Shown: positions 29,612 to 43,123 of the stretch, one piece after another
How the letters are laid out: each line of letters begins with the position of its first letter
How positions within the stretch are numbered: position 1 is the stretch's first letter
From: Monarcha castaneiventris obscurior
Taxonomy: Eukaryota; Chordata; Aves; Passeriformes; Monarchidae
Assembly: GCA_026261815.1 (NCBI GenBank)
Contig: JAMPIT010000856.1
Coordinates: 12,926,001 to 12,990,000 of the forward strand
Direction of reading: 5' to 3'
Length of the DNA stretch: 64,000 nucleotides
Notes under the pieces: model-generated
Told to the model about the DNA's origin: nothing
Database searches by the model: none
What the model saw: the letters and a program-made list of their open reading frames with translations, nothing else
Translations under genes and position numbers: made by a program

Positions 29612-30082
29612 AAAATTACCTGTAGTCCAGAGGAGGGCGACAAGGCTGGTGAGGGGCTTGGAGCACAAGCCCTATGAGGAACGGTTGAGGGAGCTGGGGT
29701 TGTTTAGCCTGGAGAAAAGGAGACTCAGAGGTGACCTTATCACTCTCTACAACTTCCAGAAAGGTGGTTGTAGCGAGGTGGGGGTTGGTCTCTTTTTCCA
29801 GGCAACAACTGACAGAACAAGAGGACACAGCCTTAAGTTGTGCCAAGGAAAATATAGGTTGGATATTAGGAGAAACTTTTTTACAGAAAGAGTGATAAAA
29901 TATTGGAATGGTTTACCCGGGGAGGTGGTGGAATCACCATCCCTGGAGGTGTTTAAAAAGAGATTGGATGTGGCACTTGGTGCCATGGTTTAGTTTAGTT
30001 GAGGTGTTAGGGCAGAGGTTGGACTCGATGATCTTGAAGGTCTCTTCCAACCTGGTAATTCTGTGATTCTGTGATTCTGTGA
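29612..30082 (+). mobile_element. CR1 LINE, 3' end with terminal part of ORF2
   Basis: CR1 is the dominant LINE of birds. The plus strand encodes the end of its ORF2 (reverse transcriptase protein): [20 protein letters not shown], then [20 protein letters not shown], then [20 protein letters not shown], then [19 protein letters not shown] and a stop at 29991-29993. The short 3' UTR has GTTGGACTCGATGATCTTGA and ends in ATTCTGTGATTCTGTG, the typical CR1 tail. The copy is 5' truncated, as is usual, and lacks the catalytic domains, so it cannot be autonomous. The frame is unbroken over about 130 codons, suggesting moderate age. Confidence 0.92.
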
Positions 30083-30415
30083 AACAAAAGGACTGCAAAA
30101 GGCTTCCTGTGGGCATTGAGGAGCAGCAGAGTAGCACATAATGCAAAAACGCTGTAACAATTCAGGCACAGTCCTGCAAGGAGTGTGAGGACAAGATGAG
30201 GAAGGAACCTGTGCCCTTTACAGACCACGCTGGGCCAGGGACACCCAGGGTCTCACCCAGCTCCTCTCTGAGCCCTGCCAGCTCACAGCAGAGTTTCGGA
30301 GGCCAGGTTGCCCACCTGGAAATGGGTGACACAGTGACACCTCCCCTGCTTGAAACCACGGCGGGTCTGACTGTGGCAGAGGAGAGCGAGGTCTCAGCAG
30401 CTCTGCACAGGTCTA

Positions 30416-30840
30416 TGTGTCAGGGTTCTGCCCAGCAGCCTCCCTGCCCTTGATGCCTTCTCCAGCCACCCAGAAACAGAGACTAGACAAGAGTAAGGGA
30501 ATAAAGATAGGTGTTTATTTGAAGGGCCTCCAAGGTACACCCTGGGGGAGCCAGAGGCTGCCTCCAAAAATGGACCCCAAGATGGACCCCAGGTCACGAA
30601 TTCTTCACACCTTTATAGGTTTGGTTCATTTGCATATCACGGTTAATTCTCCAATTAAAGCCCCAGGTTAATGATGTAATTCCCCTCAGCTTGCTCCCCC
30701 CTTAGAGGCTTTGGGTTACACATTTTGGGCCTAGAAGAGCCTGGCTGTCCTTGAAGGCAAAGCCTGGAGAGGCTTTGTTGTGTCTGCCCAGCACGAGAGA
30801 GCAGAAATTCCAGGCTACAAGGAACTGCAGAGTTACACTC
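30416..30840 (-). mobile_element. Probable solo LTR of an endogenous retrovirus, minus strand
   Basis: Read on the minus strand, the block has a TATA box (TATAAA, 30617-30612) in CCTATAAAGGTGTG, then about 95 bases later AATAAA (30519-30514), then a U5-like segment with CTTGTCTAGTCTCTGTTTCT and a terminus CCCTGACA at about 30418. This order matches avian retroviral LTRs. No gag, pol or env sequence adjoins it, so it looks like a solo LTR. The right edge is uncertain and no clear target duplication was found. Confidence 0.6.
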
Positions 30841-33800
30841 TAAGCGGTACAGAAATTGTAAAATATAAAAGTTAAAACCTAAGGCATCACCCTCACCCTC
30901 CCTCGGGCGGCATCACCTGAGAGCATCCTCTGGGTGATGCAGCAGCATCTGCCTCCCCCTCGCGGCACTCGGGGAGCATCCCAGCGGCTCCGCTGCCGGC
31001 ACAGCCCGGTCCTCTTGGAAAGGACAGCCTGGGAAAACTCCAAACCCTGCGCTTGCAAGAGTGCAATTCCCTCTGGCTCACAGCCCGTGCCCCGGAGAAG
31101 GGCAGTGGAGGGGCTGTGCCAGGCAGTGACGGTGTTGGAACACAGCACACGCCTCTGCTAATGGCTTCCTGCAGGTCTAATTCATTAAAACAATTTGACA
31201 TCCAGGCCCTTTATTACAAGGCTCCTATCCCAGAATAAATAGAAGAGAGCTTCAGATGAAAAGAGCAGAGCTTCAGGAAGCAAGCCTCTCCACAGGGAAG
31301 TTACACCGAGGTCCAACAATGGGCCTTAATGATTTTCTCAGAGCACTCGGGCAGTGACCACGGACCCAGCCCTGGGTGCAGAGGGAATTGCTCATCATTC
31401 CAGGCACATCAGGACACCCTGCAAAGCCTGCAGGGAGCTGCTGATTGCTATGAAACCATTGGGACTTTTATCAACTTGCAGCAAAGCTTTCTGCTCATCG
31501 AGCACAGAAAGAGGACAGGGAAAGAAAGGGAAGACTGGAGATGTGTAATGTCCTCCAATGCCATTGCTAGGAAAAAACTAATAATAATACTAAACTATAA
31601 TAATAACAATAAAAATAATCATCTTTAAATTATCTCCATTCTTTCCCATACCTGGGCAGTTACTTATAAGGAGATCCAGAAATTAAATCAGTCTAAGGAT
31701 TTCCCAGTCAAAGGCTTCAGGAAAGAAAGTTTCAGAAACACATTTTCATTTTCTCTTTCAGTGAGGAAATGACCAGTGTTACAAAAAAAGCATCATCTCA
31801 CACCCAGGAGAATCACATTACACCTGCCCTTGCTTTCTTTCATTTACAGAAACTCTTGTACCATGAAGGCACACATGTTCCCAGAGATTTGTGGTTTTCA
31901 TGTAGGTGATGTCCCTCAAAGAAACAAAGACACCTTCTCCAAAAGACACCCAAAATAAAATCAGAGAGGAACATATATTATATTGAAAATACATTTTCTT
32001 TTAGGCACACAACAGCTAAAGACCTCCCAGAAGAGATCTGCATTTCATCACTCTGCCAGCCAACTTTTTAAAAGCAAGAACATGATTCCATATCTGGGAA
32101 CAAACCACTACCATTTTTTATTTGATAACTTCCTTCTGCCTCTAACCAGGATGAAAATTAAGCACAGGAGTAATTACAGTCTTATGTCTAATTACACAAT
32201 TACTCTCATAATTACTAACATCTAGGCAGAGGAACCAATCCATTGTTTACTAAAATCAAAGCAGAGAAGTCTGTGTTCATTTCAGCAGAATCAGGACCCA
32301 TTCTGGTGTCACATTTGGACAGCAGGTCTCAAAATTACAAAAGAAAAAACCCTGCTACTTATTTTTTGTCAGTTCTCAAATGATCTCCAAAATTAGACTA
32401 TGGACAACAAATCAGAATGGATACTATGCTGAGTTTCCACTTTAAATGCTTCTACAGAAGAGGCTGAAATCTTCTCTCCAATACATTCACCACAAACAGG
32501 AGAGTCACTTGTGTTTGGGGGTGCATGGAGCTCTGAGACCTAGAAAATCTTAGCTCAGGGGTCTGGTAAATCCTTGGGAGTGTCTTGAGGTTTGTAAGCA
32601 ATTTATCTAACTTGCTATCACATGCCAGGAATAGAAAGGAAAAAAGCTTGAAATAGAAACATTGCTCCTCAGGATTCAGAAAACCTCTGCCCACCCCCAC
32701 GATTTGGAGATGTGGGTGAACGAGCCCAGCCAGCAATGGGGTGTAAACAAGGCACCCCCTCTCCATATCCAGCATTTTCACAGCATTTTCCCACCTATGT
32801 GCCACTCTGTGGGTTCCATGGATCAGAGCTTTACAAACTCCCTGTCCCAAGGACAAGAATAAAGCTCCTGGAGGCCGTGTCCCATCACCTGCCAGGCTGC
32901 TAAATCCACACCAAACCACAGCATTTCAGTGCTTTCCACTGTCCCACCACCAGCCAGGATGCTAAACCCACACCCAGCCACAGCATTTCAGTGCTTTCCA
33001 CTGTCCCATCACCAGCCAGGCTGCTAAATCCACACCAAACCACAGCATTTCAGTGCTTTCCACTGTCCCATCACCAGCCAGGATGCTAAAGCCACATCCA
33101 ACCATGGCATTTCAGTGCTTTCCACTGTCCCATCACCTGCCAGGCTGCTAAATCCACACCAAACCACAGCATTTCAGTGCTTTCCACTGTCCCATCACCT
33201 GCCAGGCTGCTAAATCCACACCCAACCACAGCATTTCAGTGCTTTCCACCTGCATAGCAGCAGCAGGGACCCGAGGAGATGCATCTCCTGCTTTCCTTCA
33301 TTCTGAGGATAAAAGCTTTGCAGGAATGAAGCCTTAGCAAAACCGAGTACAAAATCCTGCCCCGAATGAGGCAATGGGAGTTTTGCCATCAGCCTGCACT
33401 GGAGAACTGCCAGGATCTCATTTTCACTGCCTGACTCCAAGCACACTGAAATCAGTGGGAGCCCTGCTGCTTATTCCAGTGTGTACAACCTGACGTCCCC
33501 AACAATTTGCTTTGTATTAAATGCCTGGTAGCAGCATGTTTGAGTTCACCTCTGAACAGCACACAGTAAATTGCAGAACTCCTTCCAGCAAATTTCTCCA
33601 AGGCTATTTAAAGAATGTTCCTTGATTTTCTTTAAATTGCAGAAGAGAGCCTCATAAACACTATATTTAAAATTCATATTTGCTCTTCACTATAGGAAAC
33701 ACTGACAAACAATAACAGTGCCTCAACATCTTTTCTTAAGAAAATGTGACCAATTTTTTCTGTTTTCATTCAGGTCATTAAAATACTTAAAACTGATTTT

Positions 33801-36800
33801 ATTGATTGAGTCAAATTATTGAAAGGGTTTATTATTTTGAGTGTTTTCAAAATTTCTCAGGATTTGAATATTTCCTATAGTCCAAATATTCTTTTTTGTG
33901 ACTGTACTACTCTCTTTCTGCCTTTAGTGTAAGTTTACTAATCGTTTTATAACTCAGACATTGGGCATTTGTAGATTCTGCAAGCTTCATGCACCAAAAT
34001 CCTGATTCAGAAAATCTCTAAGTAAAAAGCTTCAAGCAAACTCTTATGTTAAACCATAGATTTGAAGAGTTCTCATAGATAAGAACATTATTTTCTTCCT
34101 TAGCTCTTTATGAGATGAAATCTTACTCTAGATATCAAAGAATCTTCTGAGAAAACCACAGTAAGTGCCCATTTTTCACCTCACAATGTTGGTTTGGGAG
34201 TGAAAACTGAACAAAGTTGAGATAATAGTTAGGCAGAGGCCTGTTGACACCTCTAGTGCTGCCTAGAGAAGCAGTAACAGGAAGAAACCCCCGTCGTATT
34301 TTAAGCAGTTCTATGATTAAATATGCAAAGCAGACATTCTCATCAATTCAGTAATGAACAGCAAAATGGATGATAAGAGAGCACAGACACCAGCCTATTT
34401 TTCTATTACTCCAGCTTTTCTTTTTAAAACAGATAGGACAGACCAACTGATTAAAATCCCTTTAATTTCTTCTTCTTTTAATGTCAATTAAACTTCTCTA
34501 ACATGAAGGGAACATAGGGAAAGGCACAAAGCAACAATGCAATACTAATTACCTAGCAAGGGAACAAGATGATAATGATTAACCATGAAATTTTTTATCT
34601 AGAATAAAAGGACTTTGAACGAAGGAGAACTTTGATTGGCCTTTGTGTGTGTAGCTTATTGATACAGACTGGAGGAGCCCTGCCCCAGCCACCCGGGGTG
34701 CAGAGATGCTGTTGTGGTACTGTTGCACAATTCTAGCTTTTTACAAAACAGAATTCCTATTTTCTGGTTGGTTGTGCATTTGATCTGCATAATCACCCCA
34801 CAGCTATGCAAAGCTCCGTGCTCTGAGCAGCTGACAGCAACATTTAATCCAAGGTCAGTGATTTCCTTTAATTATTTTAATTTTATTTTTTTTTCCAATC
34901 AGCCGTGCACTCTGCATGGGTCTCTGCTCTCCCTGCTGGAACTGATGCATTTCCCCAGCTCACTTAAAACAAAATCTAAATACCCCAGTGCAGCCCTGGC
35001 CAAACATTCCTCAGTAAACGACCCAAACTGTCCAAAAGGTGCACAGAAGGAGATGTGCATAGAAAGGAAGATGATTTTATCCTAACTCTTTTCCCATGGT
35101 AGTCCTTCCTGCCTTGTCCACCAGCACTGCTCATTCACAGGCCTTACAGCTGGTGCAGAGGAATGAGGGCCAGGCTGCTCCAGGCTGTGGAACTCAGGAA
35201 AAGGAAGAGGAGCTCTCTAAGCTTTCCCTCTAAGATGCTCCGGGATGGAGAGAAGCACTGGAGTGGCTGCTGTTCTAGAAGTTCTGCTTCTCAAACTCAC
35301 AGAATTTTCCTTTGAGAGCCATTCTCCTCCCAGAGCAGCCAGGAGCCTTCCCACAGCTAATGGCAAATATCCCATGGCACCTTCCCCATTGCTGTGCTGC
35401 TGTACCCACTCTGTCCCTGGCAGGGCTCCTTCACAGGAGGGGACAGCAGATGGGACCTAGAGGGAGGTAAATGCATTTCCCAGCTCTATTACCTCCCATT
35501 TGGGCTCCCATTTGGAGTCCCAAACACAGCCAGAGATGGGTGCTGTGAGAAGCAGCTTCTCCCTTGTGCTCCACGTAGAAACCATCAGGGCCCCTGCAGA
35601 GGGGCACCGTGCTGGGACAGGCAGAAGGACAGAGTTTTCTCTCTTGGAGTTCATTCAAATCAGGATACACTTATTATTTCCTCAACAGGAAGCCCTTTCC
35701 AGTTATCATTACAATAATGAATGTCTCCAGGGATACATAGCTTCCTTTATAATAATTCACCCATGAAAAGGCAAGAAAAACACAGTAGAGAAAGCACAGA
35801 GTTCTTTTTTTATTTTTGTTTCGGTCTCAGTGACTAGGAATTCATTTCATCTTTTAGGAGTCATTAGGAGCCTAAAGACTGTGGCAGCTTTTAAAAAATT
35901 GGCCAATTAAGACTGAGTTGCAGTGACGTTGCTGGTGAGTGAAGGTGGCCCTGCATGAGAATGAGCAAGTGCCCTCCAAGAGTGAGCCATGCAGGAAGCA
36001 CAACGAGACAAACCAAGGTGCCCCTTGCAGCCCCAGCTCGTGGGGCAGTGCCCTCAGGCTGTGCCAGTACCCCCAGGGCAGGATCCCAGCCCTGGATGGT
36101 GCTTCAGCATCCACAGGGCAGCAAATGCAGGTTCAGCTGAGGTGCCTGACACTATCTTCCTTCTTTCTCCCAAATCCAAAGCCAGAGAAAAAATAGCCAC
36201 AGGTATCATAAAATTCAAAATCTACTTAAATTTTCAGTGCTGCTACAGAGTCAGAGAGTTGACCAGACAATAAACTTCCTGGGAGAAGCAAGCCAAGAGC
36301 CCAGGGAAACCCATGATTCCAGATTATGGATTTTTAAAAAGCCTTCAGAACCATTCCCCCACTCTATCCCTACAATAAACTCTAGATTTCTCAACTTGTA
36401 AGAGAAGATCCAATCCATTTTCAAAATCTAATTAACTGAACCCACCTTCAATACGTAACAAATACTCTCTCACTGCAACTCCTCCAACCACATCTTGCAG
36501 CACGGGCACTTTGAAGTGGGAGCCCTGTGAAGAACTAAAAGGAGCAGGATGTAAAATAGAATTATTTTATGTGAGGCAGTAGTTTCACACACACTTTAAG
36601 TTGGCTTAGGCTAGGACAGGCACCAGAAGAGGCACTGCTGCCCTCCCCTATGATTCCAGTTGTTCCCAGCTCCACTCCTTCATCTGTGCTGACAAGTGTC
36701 TGTGTGGCCATGTGGGGAAGTGCATCAGGGCACTTATCTGAATGAAAACAATAGAGTTCACCAAAGAGGGCAATTCTGGGATGGGAAAAAGTAGCCAGGG

Positions 36801-38611
36801 GCGTAGGGAGGGTTGAACTGCTGATCTTGGCAGTAACATCTGCTTATACTGGCTCAAAGTGTGTGTGAAACTTCGCTCCTATCACTGAGACAATCCATGG
36901 CATCGGTACAGAAATGCTCTTGGGCAAAGCCCCTGCCCCTGGCTGCTCCCCCAGAGAATCAGTGCAACACAGTTATTTATATTATTCCCTGACAGCAGCT
37001 CTCAAATAAGCAGGTTCCTGAATGGTGCAAACCCTACAGTGAATTCAGGGCCAGAAAGCACCGACAAGAAGGGACTATATCATAATTCTTTATTTGGGCT
37101 CAGTAGAAAAGTGAGGTGAAGGAGACAGATGAGCTGAAGGCTGAAGGAGGCAGATGAGCTTTGTCTCTCTGTGGATATGTAGGTCTGGGTGCAATGCCTG
37201 CAGCTGGATGGGCAGCAAGGCTCCTCCTGGGTCACGAGAGCATGAATTTTTGTGGTGGTTACAGCCTCTGTTCTCAGCCTGTTTGGGAGCCCACGTGCCC
37301 CAGTGAGACTCTTCCACAGCAGTGAATCCAGAGAGTAACAATGACAAATGGACACTTTCGAATGTCTCTGAGCAAGCAGTTTTATTCACGTTCCTCATTT
37401 AGCAGTCCTCACATCATCAAAGCCATTCACTGCTCCTGGCAGTAATTGACACCTGTCTCAAGAGAGAAGATGAAGATTGAAGAGGTCCAGCACTGACCAG
37501 AGCTGACTTTACTGTTTCAGAGCCAAGGCACTGACAGTATCATCAGCACCATTCCTGCTGTACCCCATCCTGTGATTAAATAAAGAAGAATATAATTATT
37601 CAGCTTGGCCCTCATCACACAGAGAAGAAAAGGGGGAGGAGGAAATGCAAGAGAGAATGAGCTTTTTTTAAATCATGCGACTCCTGAAATCTTGGTAATT
37701 AAACTTATTTCCCCAAGTCAAGTCAGTTTTGCCTGTGACAGCAATTGTTGAGCGATCCCTCCCTGTCCTTATCTAGACCCATGAGCCTTTATTTTGTATT
37801 TCTTCTTCCCTGTTCACCTGAGGAGGGGAGTGATAGAGCAGCTTTTTTGGGCAGCTGCTGTCCAGCCAGGGTCAACCCACCATTCCAGGTGAGAAGTTAA
37901 CTTTGGAATCCAGCAGGATACCTAATGAGCTGCTGCCTCCCTGGGTGACCAGAACAACAATGGGGGGGAAAAAGAACAAAAAATCAGGAGCCTCAGAGAA
38001 ACCAGGACAAACCAGGAGTGAAAAGCCAAAAAAAGAAAAATCATATGGAACTCTGAAATCATCTCTCCCGCACAAAAAGAACTATTTCCCATGGACACTC
38101 TGTAACAGCTTTAATACAGTTGGAGATTATTGGCAGCACAGTAATAACACTCTACCTACAGCTGCTATCCTTCATTCCCAATGACCTAAAGCAGCTTCAT
38201 TTATTACAGAATTTTCACAGGAATAAGAATAGATCCAAGCCTGCTGCAATCAATGGAAATACTTCCGAGAGCACAAGAGGGCTGTGAATCAGGCTCATAT
38301 TTCACAGCCAGCACAGGCCTTTGCTTTAGCAGATTCACGAACACACTTTCTGACTGACTTATAAAACAGACCTCTAGAGCAAACTGGAGCTCTCCTAAAT
38401 TAAAAGACAATGAAAACTCAGCAGATAAAAAGAAGCTGTTCTGTTCCAGAGTGCCCCAGAAGAAGTGAGATCACCAGCACAGGAAACATCTCTGGCTCTG
38501 CCCCCAGGGAGCTGTGCAGGACACAGCTCTCACAGCCTGGCCACTGCCCTGGGCTGGCTGGGAGCCACAGGGAGCTTGGCACAGGTGGGACACGACCACG
38601 GGCACCTGCAG
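30841..38611. other. Intergenic DNA, no gene recognised
   Basis: Contains a small CpG-richer patch at 30.95-31.0 kb, an AAT-rich run at 31575-31622 and the 62-bp minisatellite at 32.9 kb. The 155-codon minus-strand frame at 32452-32919 overlaps that minisatellite edge and has no recognisable domain. The rest shows nothing I can name. Confidence 0.65.
32878..33250. repeat. 62-bp minisatellite, six units
   Basis: CCCATCACC recurs (once as CCCACCACC) at 32881, 32943, 33005, 33067, 33129 and 33191, an exact 62-bp period. Each unit contains GCCAGGCTGCTAAATCCACA (or GCCAGGATGCTAAA) and CACAGCATTTCAGTGCTTTC. GGCTGC and GGATGC variants alternate in the first five units, which suggests amplification as a dimer. 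It is intergenic; no coding or regulatory role is evident. Confidence 0.93.
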
Positions 38612-38800
38612 CCTCATGGAACCATTTAAATTGGAAAATACCTCAAAGATCTTTGAGTCCAACCATTAACCCAGCACCCACCTTGTCCCCAAGAGCCACA
38701 TCCACATGGCCTCTGAACACTTCCAGGGATGGGGATTCCACCCTGGGCAGCCTATTTCAGTGCCTGACCACCCTTGCAGTGAAGATCCTAATGCTGATCT
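38612..38800 (-). mobile_element. CR1 LINE fragment, minus strand
   Basis: The plus strand shows the reverse complement of the CR1 3' region: TCATGGAACCATTTAAATTG, then TTTGAGTCCAACCATTAACC, then GAACACTTCCAGGGATGGGG and TTCAGTGCCTGACCACCCTT. This is the end of ORF2 and the 3' UTR in reverse. The octamer tail is reduced to one imperfect unit. It is diverged and 5' truncated. Confidence 0.88.
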
Positions 38801-40589
38801 GGAGTAAAAGGCTTGGTGTCAGGGTTTCCTGGGGCAAACACAGCCTCTGAGGTAAGAATTCATGTTAAACAGTTAAACTGTGTATTATAAATAGTGGGAA
38901 GAATCACTTGCCAAACTCTGGAATGAGGGCTGAATGCTTACAGATGTAAAAGGATTTCCCTCAGAATTTATTCTTACAGGATAACCACAAATTGGTTTCT
39001 TTCATATCCCATTGCCACACCAAGTATTTTTCACTACAGAGTAACTTCCTGCTTTGTGTACAATTCTGGGGAAAAATAAAACACGAAAACCCCAACAAAA
39101 TCAGCAGACTCCTTTTGGTACAAACCTGTCCTTGGGAAACTGCAATTCTCATCCTTCTGAAGTTTGCACAACTGTGGTTATTTTCACGGGTTTTCTCTAT
39201 CATATGGATTTATTTATGGATTTTTACAACATTGAAACATACAAGTCTTCCAACACAAGAAACACAAGAATTAACACAGCTCATTTCCAAAGAAAGGTTT
39301 CCAAAATCGGTACCCCAGCTGTCATCTTGGATGCTTTTTTATTTCATAATTACACTGTAAAAATACTTCTCCTGGACTTAAATGACCTGTTTTCAACTCT
39401 CCAGTAGGTAGAACCAAAGAATATAATCTGTTATTAGTATGCAGACCTCTCCAATGCTTTTAGGAGAAAGATCCCTCTCATAAATTGAATTACAGCAAAC
39501 TGTTTACCCAAAACAAACACATGGTATATTTTAGCTATCAACATACTTGTACTTATCTAAGAAAAACAATCCTTTACAACGTCAGTAAAGAGCTCAGTGC
39601 CTCACTGTGCAGCCACCTTATTTCCTTCCATTCAATAAAATCAACACAGGATTCTGTGTGCAAGAATAATGCAAGGTGAGGAAGCATTTGAGCCCCAAAT
39701 TTGTATGTTGGGACAGTGACCCTCCAGTTTGCTGGAAGTAATTCTGTGTTCAGCTGTGTTTTCATGCTCAGTACTCAAAAACTGTCATGGCATTTCTTAC
39801 ACACTCCACACTCATGGGTATAAGACAGGGGTAGAGTCATTTCCTTCTCTATAAAGCCATAGCAGCTCTCCCAGGTGAAATTCTGTGTTCACAATTCCAT
39901 GATGGAACACAGCTAAATTACTTACATGATCAAACACTGAAAATGGAGTAAGCTCCCCGTTTATTTTCAGGTATGCATGACTTATTTTATCAATTTCACA
40001 TTATCTTTTTCAGCAGGCATTTGAACCTGTTAACTTGCTCACCAATGTCCATAAACAGAAGAAGAAGCTTCCCTTTTCTCTTCCTTTCTAAATACTAAAA
40101 CACAGGTAAACAAGCTCAGGATTGAATTTAGCCTTTATAGTCGTTTGCATTGCAAAGTTCTCATTGCTGATTAGATGGAAACAGGTTTATTAATCATCCC
40201 TGGCATTTTTCTTGCTGCATACAGGGACTAATCTCTATCCATTGACTTTACAGTTCTGAAATCAAATGGCTAAAGTTAGATTTCTACCTGAATGACTCCT
40301 CCTCCTCTCACCTACCAAATAAATCACATCTGTGTGAACACACTGTATGTTTCTTTAGTAACTGAACTTACTTTAAAGAACAAATTATTTTCAAAGGAAT
40401 CCAAACTGCTGAAGAAGCTGTCCAGTGATATAAAATGACATTACCATCCCAAACGTGTGTCCAGCCTGATATTTGGTTAGTGCTGCTCAGGGTTTGAAAT
40501 TTGAAAGGTTAACACAATTTCTGAACTTGAAAAAGTTTCCGAAATACCAAAACTCTCTTACCATCCCTCTACTAAAAGCTTGCATTTCT

Positions 40590-40623
40590 GTATAGATATA
40601 TATAGATATATATATATATATAT
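40590..40623. repeat. AT/GATA microsatellite
   Basis: TATAGATATATATAGATATA followed by a pure TA run. Ordinary simple repeat in intergenic DNA. Confidence 0.85.
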
Positions 40624-43103
40624 GAAAGAATGGACTCTTTAATAGATTTCAACATCGTGATTTCTACACATTGGAAGGAGAAATGGGAACATTGCTCCCA
40701 CCCCTTCAAGTACAGTGAAATGTTAAACCTTGGGGTGAATTTTTCAAACAGGCTGGAAGGGGTTAGAACTTGCCTAGAACCTTCTTGACTATTATAGAGA
40801 TATTTGGAACACTTAAGGACATCCTATCTCAGGTGACATAGACAAATTATCAGCCCACCCCCCTCTGCTGTCTAGCATGGAAGCAGAGTGACTTCAGCCA
40901 GCATTTGCCAGCTGAACCGTGTTATTTTGCATTACTGAGGGGTTTTGTGTTCAAATGATAATCTGTGCTCAGTGACATTTTCTGTCACGGTCTTTTGCAC
41001 TAAACTGAGCTCTGAAGAAATCAGCTCAGCAGCACCATGTGGAAGAGGAAAGTTGTGCAGAGAACGAAGACACAAATTGCAACTGAAAAGCTTTTATCTC
41101 TAAGTACCTGTCTGGATCTGCAAAGCTGCAGAGAAGTTGACCAAGAGCTGCTAGAACTCTCTCCCCAGCTGCCTCAGGAGAGGAGGACCCAGTGCTACAA
41201 ACCACAGCATCATGGGGTGTGCAAATGAGGGAGAACTGAGAGAGAAGGAAAAGTATTTCGTTCTCCCTCTTGTACCAACTTCCCTCACTACCTGAAGTTT
41301 CATCACGTGTGCTTTTCTAACCATCTTTCAGTGGTATTCCTTAATTACACAGTAATGAAATGCACTCAAAGTCAGAAATCTGCAAAGCAAATAGAGTGTA
41401 CAGCACACGGGGAGAAGGGAATCAGCTCAGCTCAGGCTATTCAAACACAAAAACAGGCATTTCCAAGAGCTCTACCTCTGCCAGGCTGCAGCACAGCAAG
41501 GTTTTCGAGTTAAATCATTGCATAATATGATGGTAATGAGTTTCTCAGCAATCATTATGTCTCTGTCAGATGGTAATAAAATGGAGTATTTGTCTCTGCT
41601 CTTGGTGAGCTCGGAGAATATGCAGATATGCCAGTCCTCATTATATCTTGATAGAAACAAAATCCATTAGCCCAGGTGCTATACATTTTAATGAGGGAGA
41701 CATGTAGAAACAAACCCGGGTCAATTATAATAAAATGGTTAACACATAGCTGAAACTGATAGAAATCTAAATAGGTCCATATCAATGCAGTGCTTCAGAG
41801 ATGCCTGGTGTTGATGTGCTCATGGTAGGAGTGACTCAGTGACTCTACATAATTGGTAGGTAAGGAATGATGTTTCAGTGATAGGTGCTGCTTTTCAAGC
41901 ACGTATCAATAGATCATGAAAAATTAATCCTTTGGGGAAAAATACTTTTAAACTCTTTTTTTTCTCTCACAGGCAAAAAGGAGACACTTACGAGGAAAAG
42001 ACAAATCTCATCCTGTTGATAAGTCATCATGGAAAGAGCTTGCAGCTTTATACACAGCAGTGATCCTTACAGGAAAGGGCTGTAACTGGAATCACAGCTA
42101 CCATTTTTGGGACTAGAGCAGTGATACCCAGACAGTGACATCCTCACTCTTTTCAGCTGTTCTACAAATAATTCAGCAAGTGGCCCTCTTGGGCCCATTG
42201 TTTCCAACCACCTCACCACGCCAAGCTTACCCAGGGTTTGTCCTCCCAAAGCCAGATTTGGAAAAGAGTGGAGGGTGGTTGGTTTGGTTAAACACAGGTG
42301 AGCTCACCCCAGGCACAGAGGACACAGCACAAGAAGTTTCTAAACTGGCATCAGCCCATTCATGGCACCCACCACGTGGTCAGGAAGCCCAAATTTAGAC
42401 TTTCAAGAAGACATTCGGGCTGCCCTCAGCAGAGAGCTCTGTCATCAGCAACAGGTTTGCCTGGCCATGCTCTCACAGCTCTGGCTGAGCCCTGCAATCT
42501 GCAGAGCTGGGAGGGTGAATCCCTCCAGGAAAAGCAATGGTGTGCCTGAGGTTTGCCTCCTGAGCAGCAATCAGAATGTGTTTTGTCCTGAAAAGACCAT
42601 GGCAAGGGGTGAAATGATGCCTGATTTTTCTTTGTTTGCGAGTTACACCCTGAAAGGAAGCAAGAGCTCTGCTGTGAGACTGCTCCAAATGAGCTCCAGA
42701 TGAAATCTCCAACTGGCCCAAATTCCCACTGACTTCACTGGATGCTTTGAACAGGCACAAAGAAGGAGAGTCTGATAGCTCCAAGCTGGAAAACATATTC
42801 ACATATGGCTGCCCCATTTGTTCCTAACTCACTGAGAGCAATGGAATTGCTTCCATGTTCTACATGTGTGCGAGCAATTTTCCAGATCACAGCCATAAAG
42901 CACTAGATAAAAATAGTTGTAGAGCCTCATATCTTTTAAAGTTTTCTGTAGTACATGATTCACATAATTCTTTCCTCCAGTTATCCATTTATGTACTTCC
43001 TTTACCTGCTTTAATCCTTCTTTGCTTCTTTTTACCTGAAGAAAAGTTGCTTTAAATTTGTATTTTCAGGTCTTTTACCTATTATGCTTTAGAGTCACAA
43101 TGT

Positions 43104-43123
43104 AAAAAAAAAAAAAAAAAAAA
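43104..43123 (+). repeat. Poly(A) run of 20
   Basis: Twenty consecutive A residues with no recognisable retroposed body upstream. A second A-run of 17 lies at 43761-43777 and further runs lie at about 15740-15753 and 48096-48111. Confidence 0.8.

Noticed and set aside
32452..32919. 155-codon minus-strand open frame
   Set aside because: Runs into the edge of the 62-bp minisatellite and shows no family resemblance or splice context.
38817..38900. TGTCAGGGTTTCC block sharing its first ten bases with the 30.4-kb LTR end
   Set aside because: Similarity stops after about ten bases and no paired poly(A) signal or second edge was found, so an LTR call is not supported.
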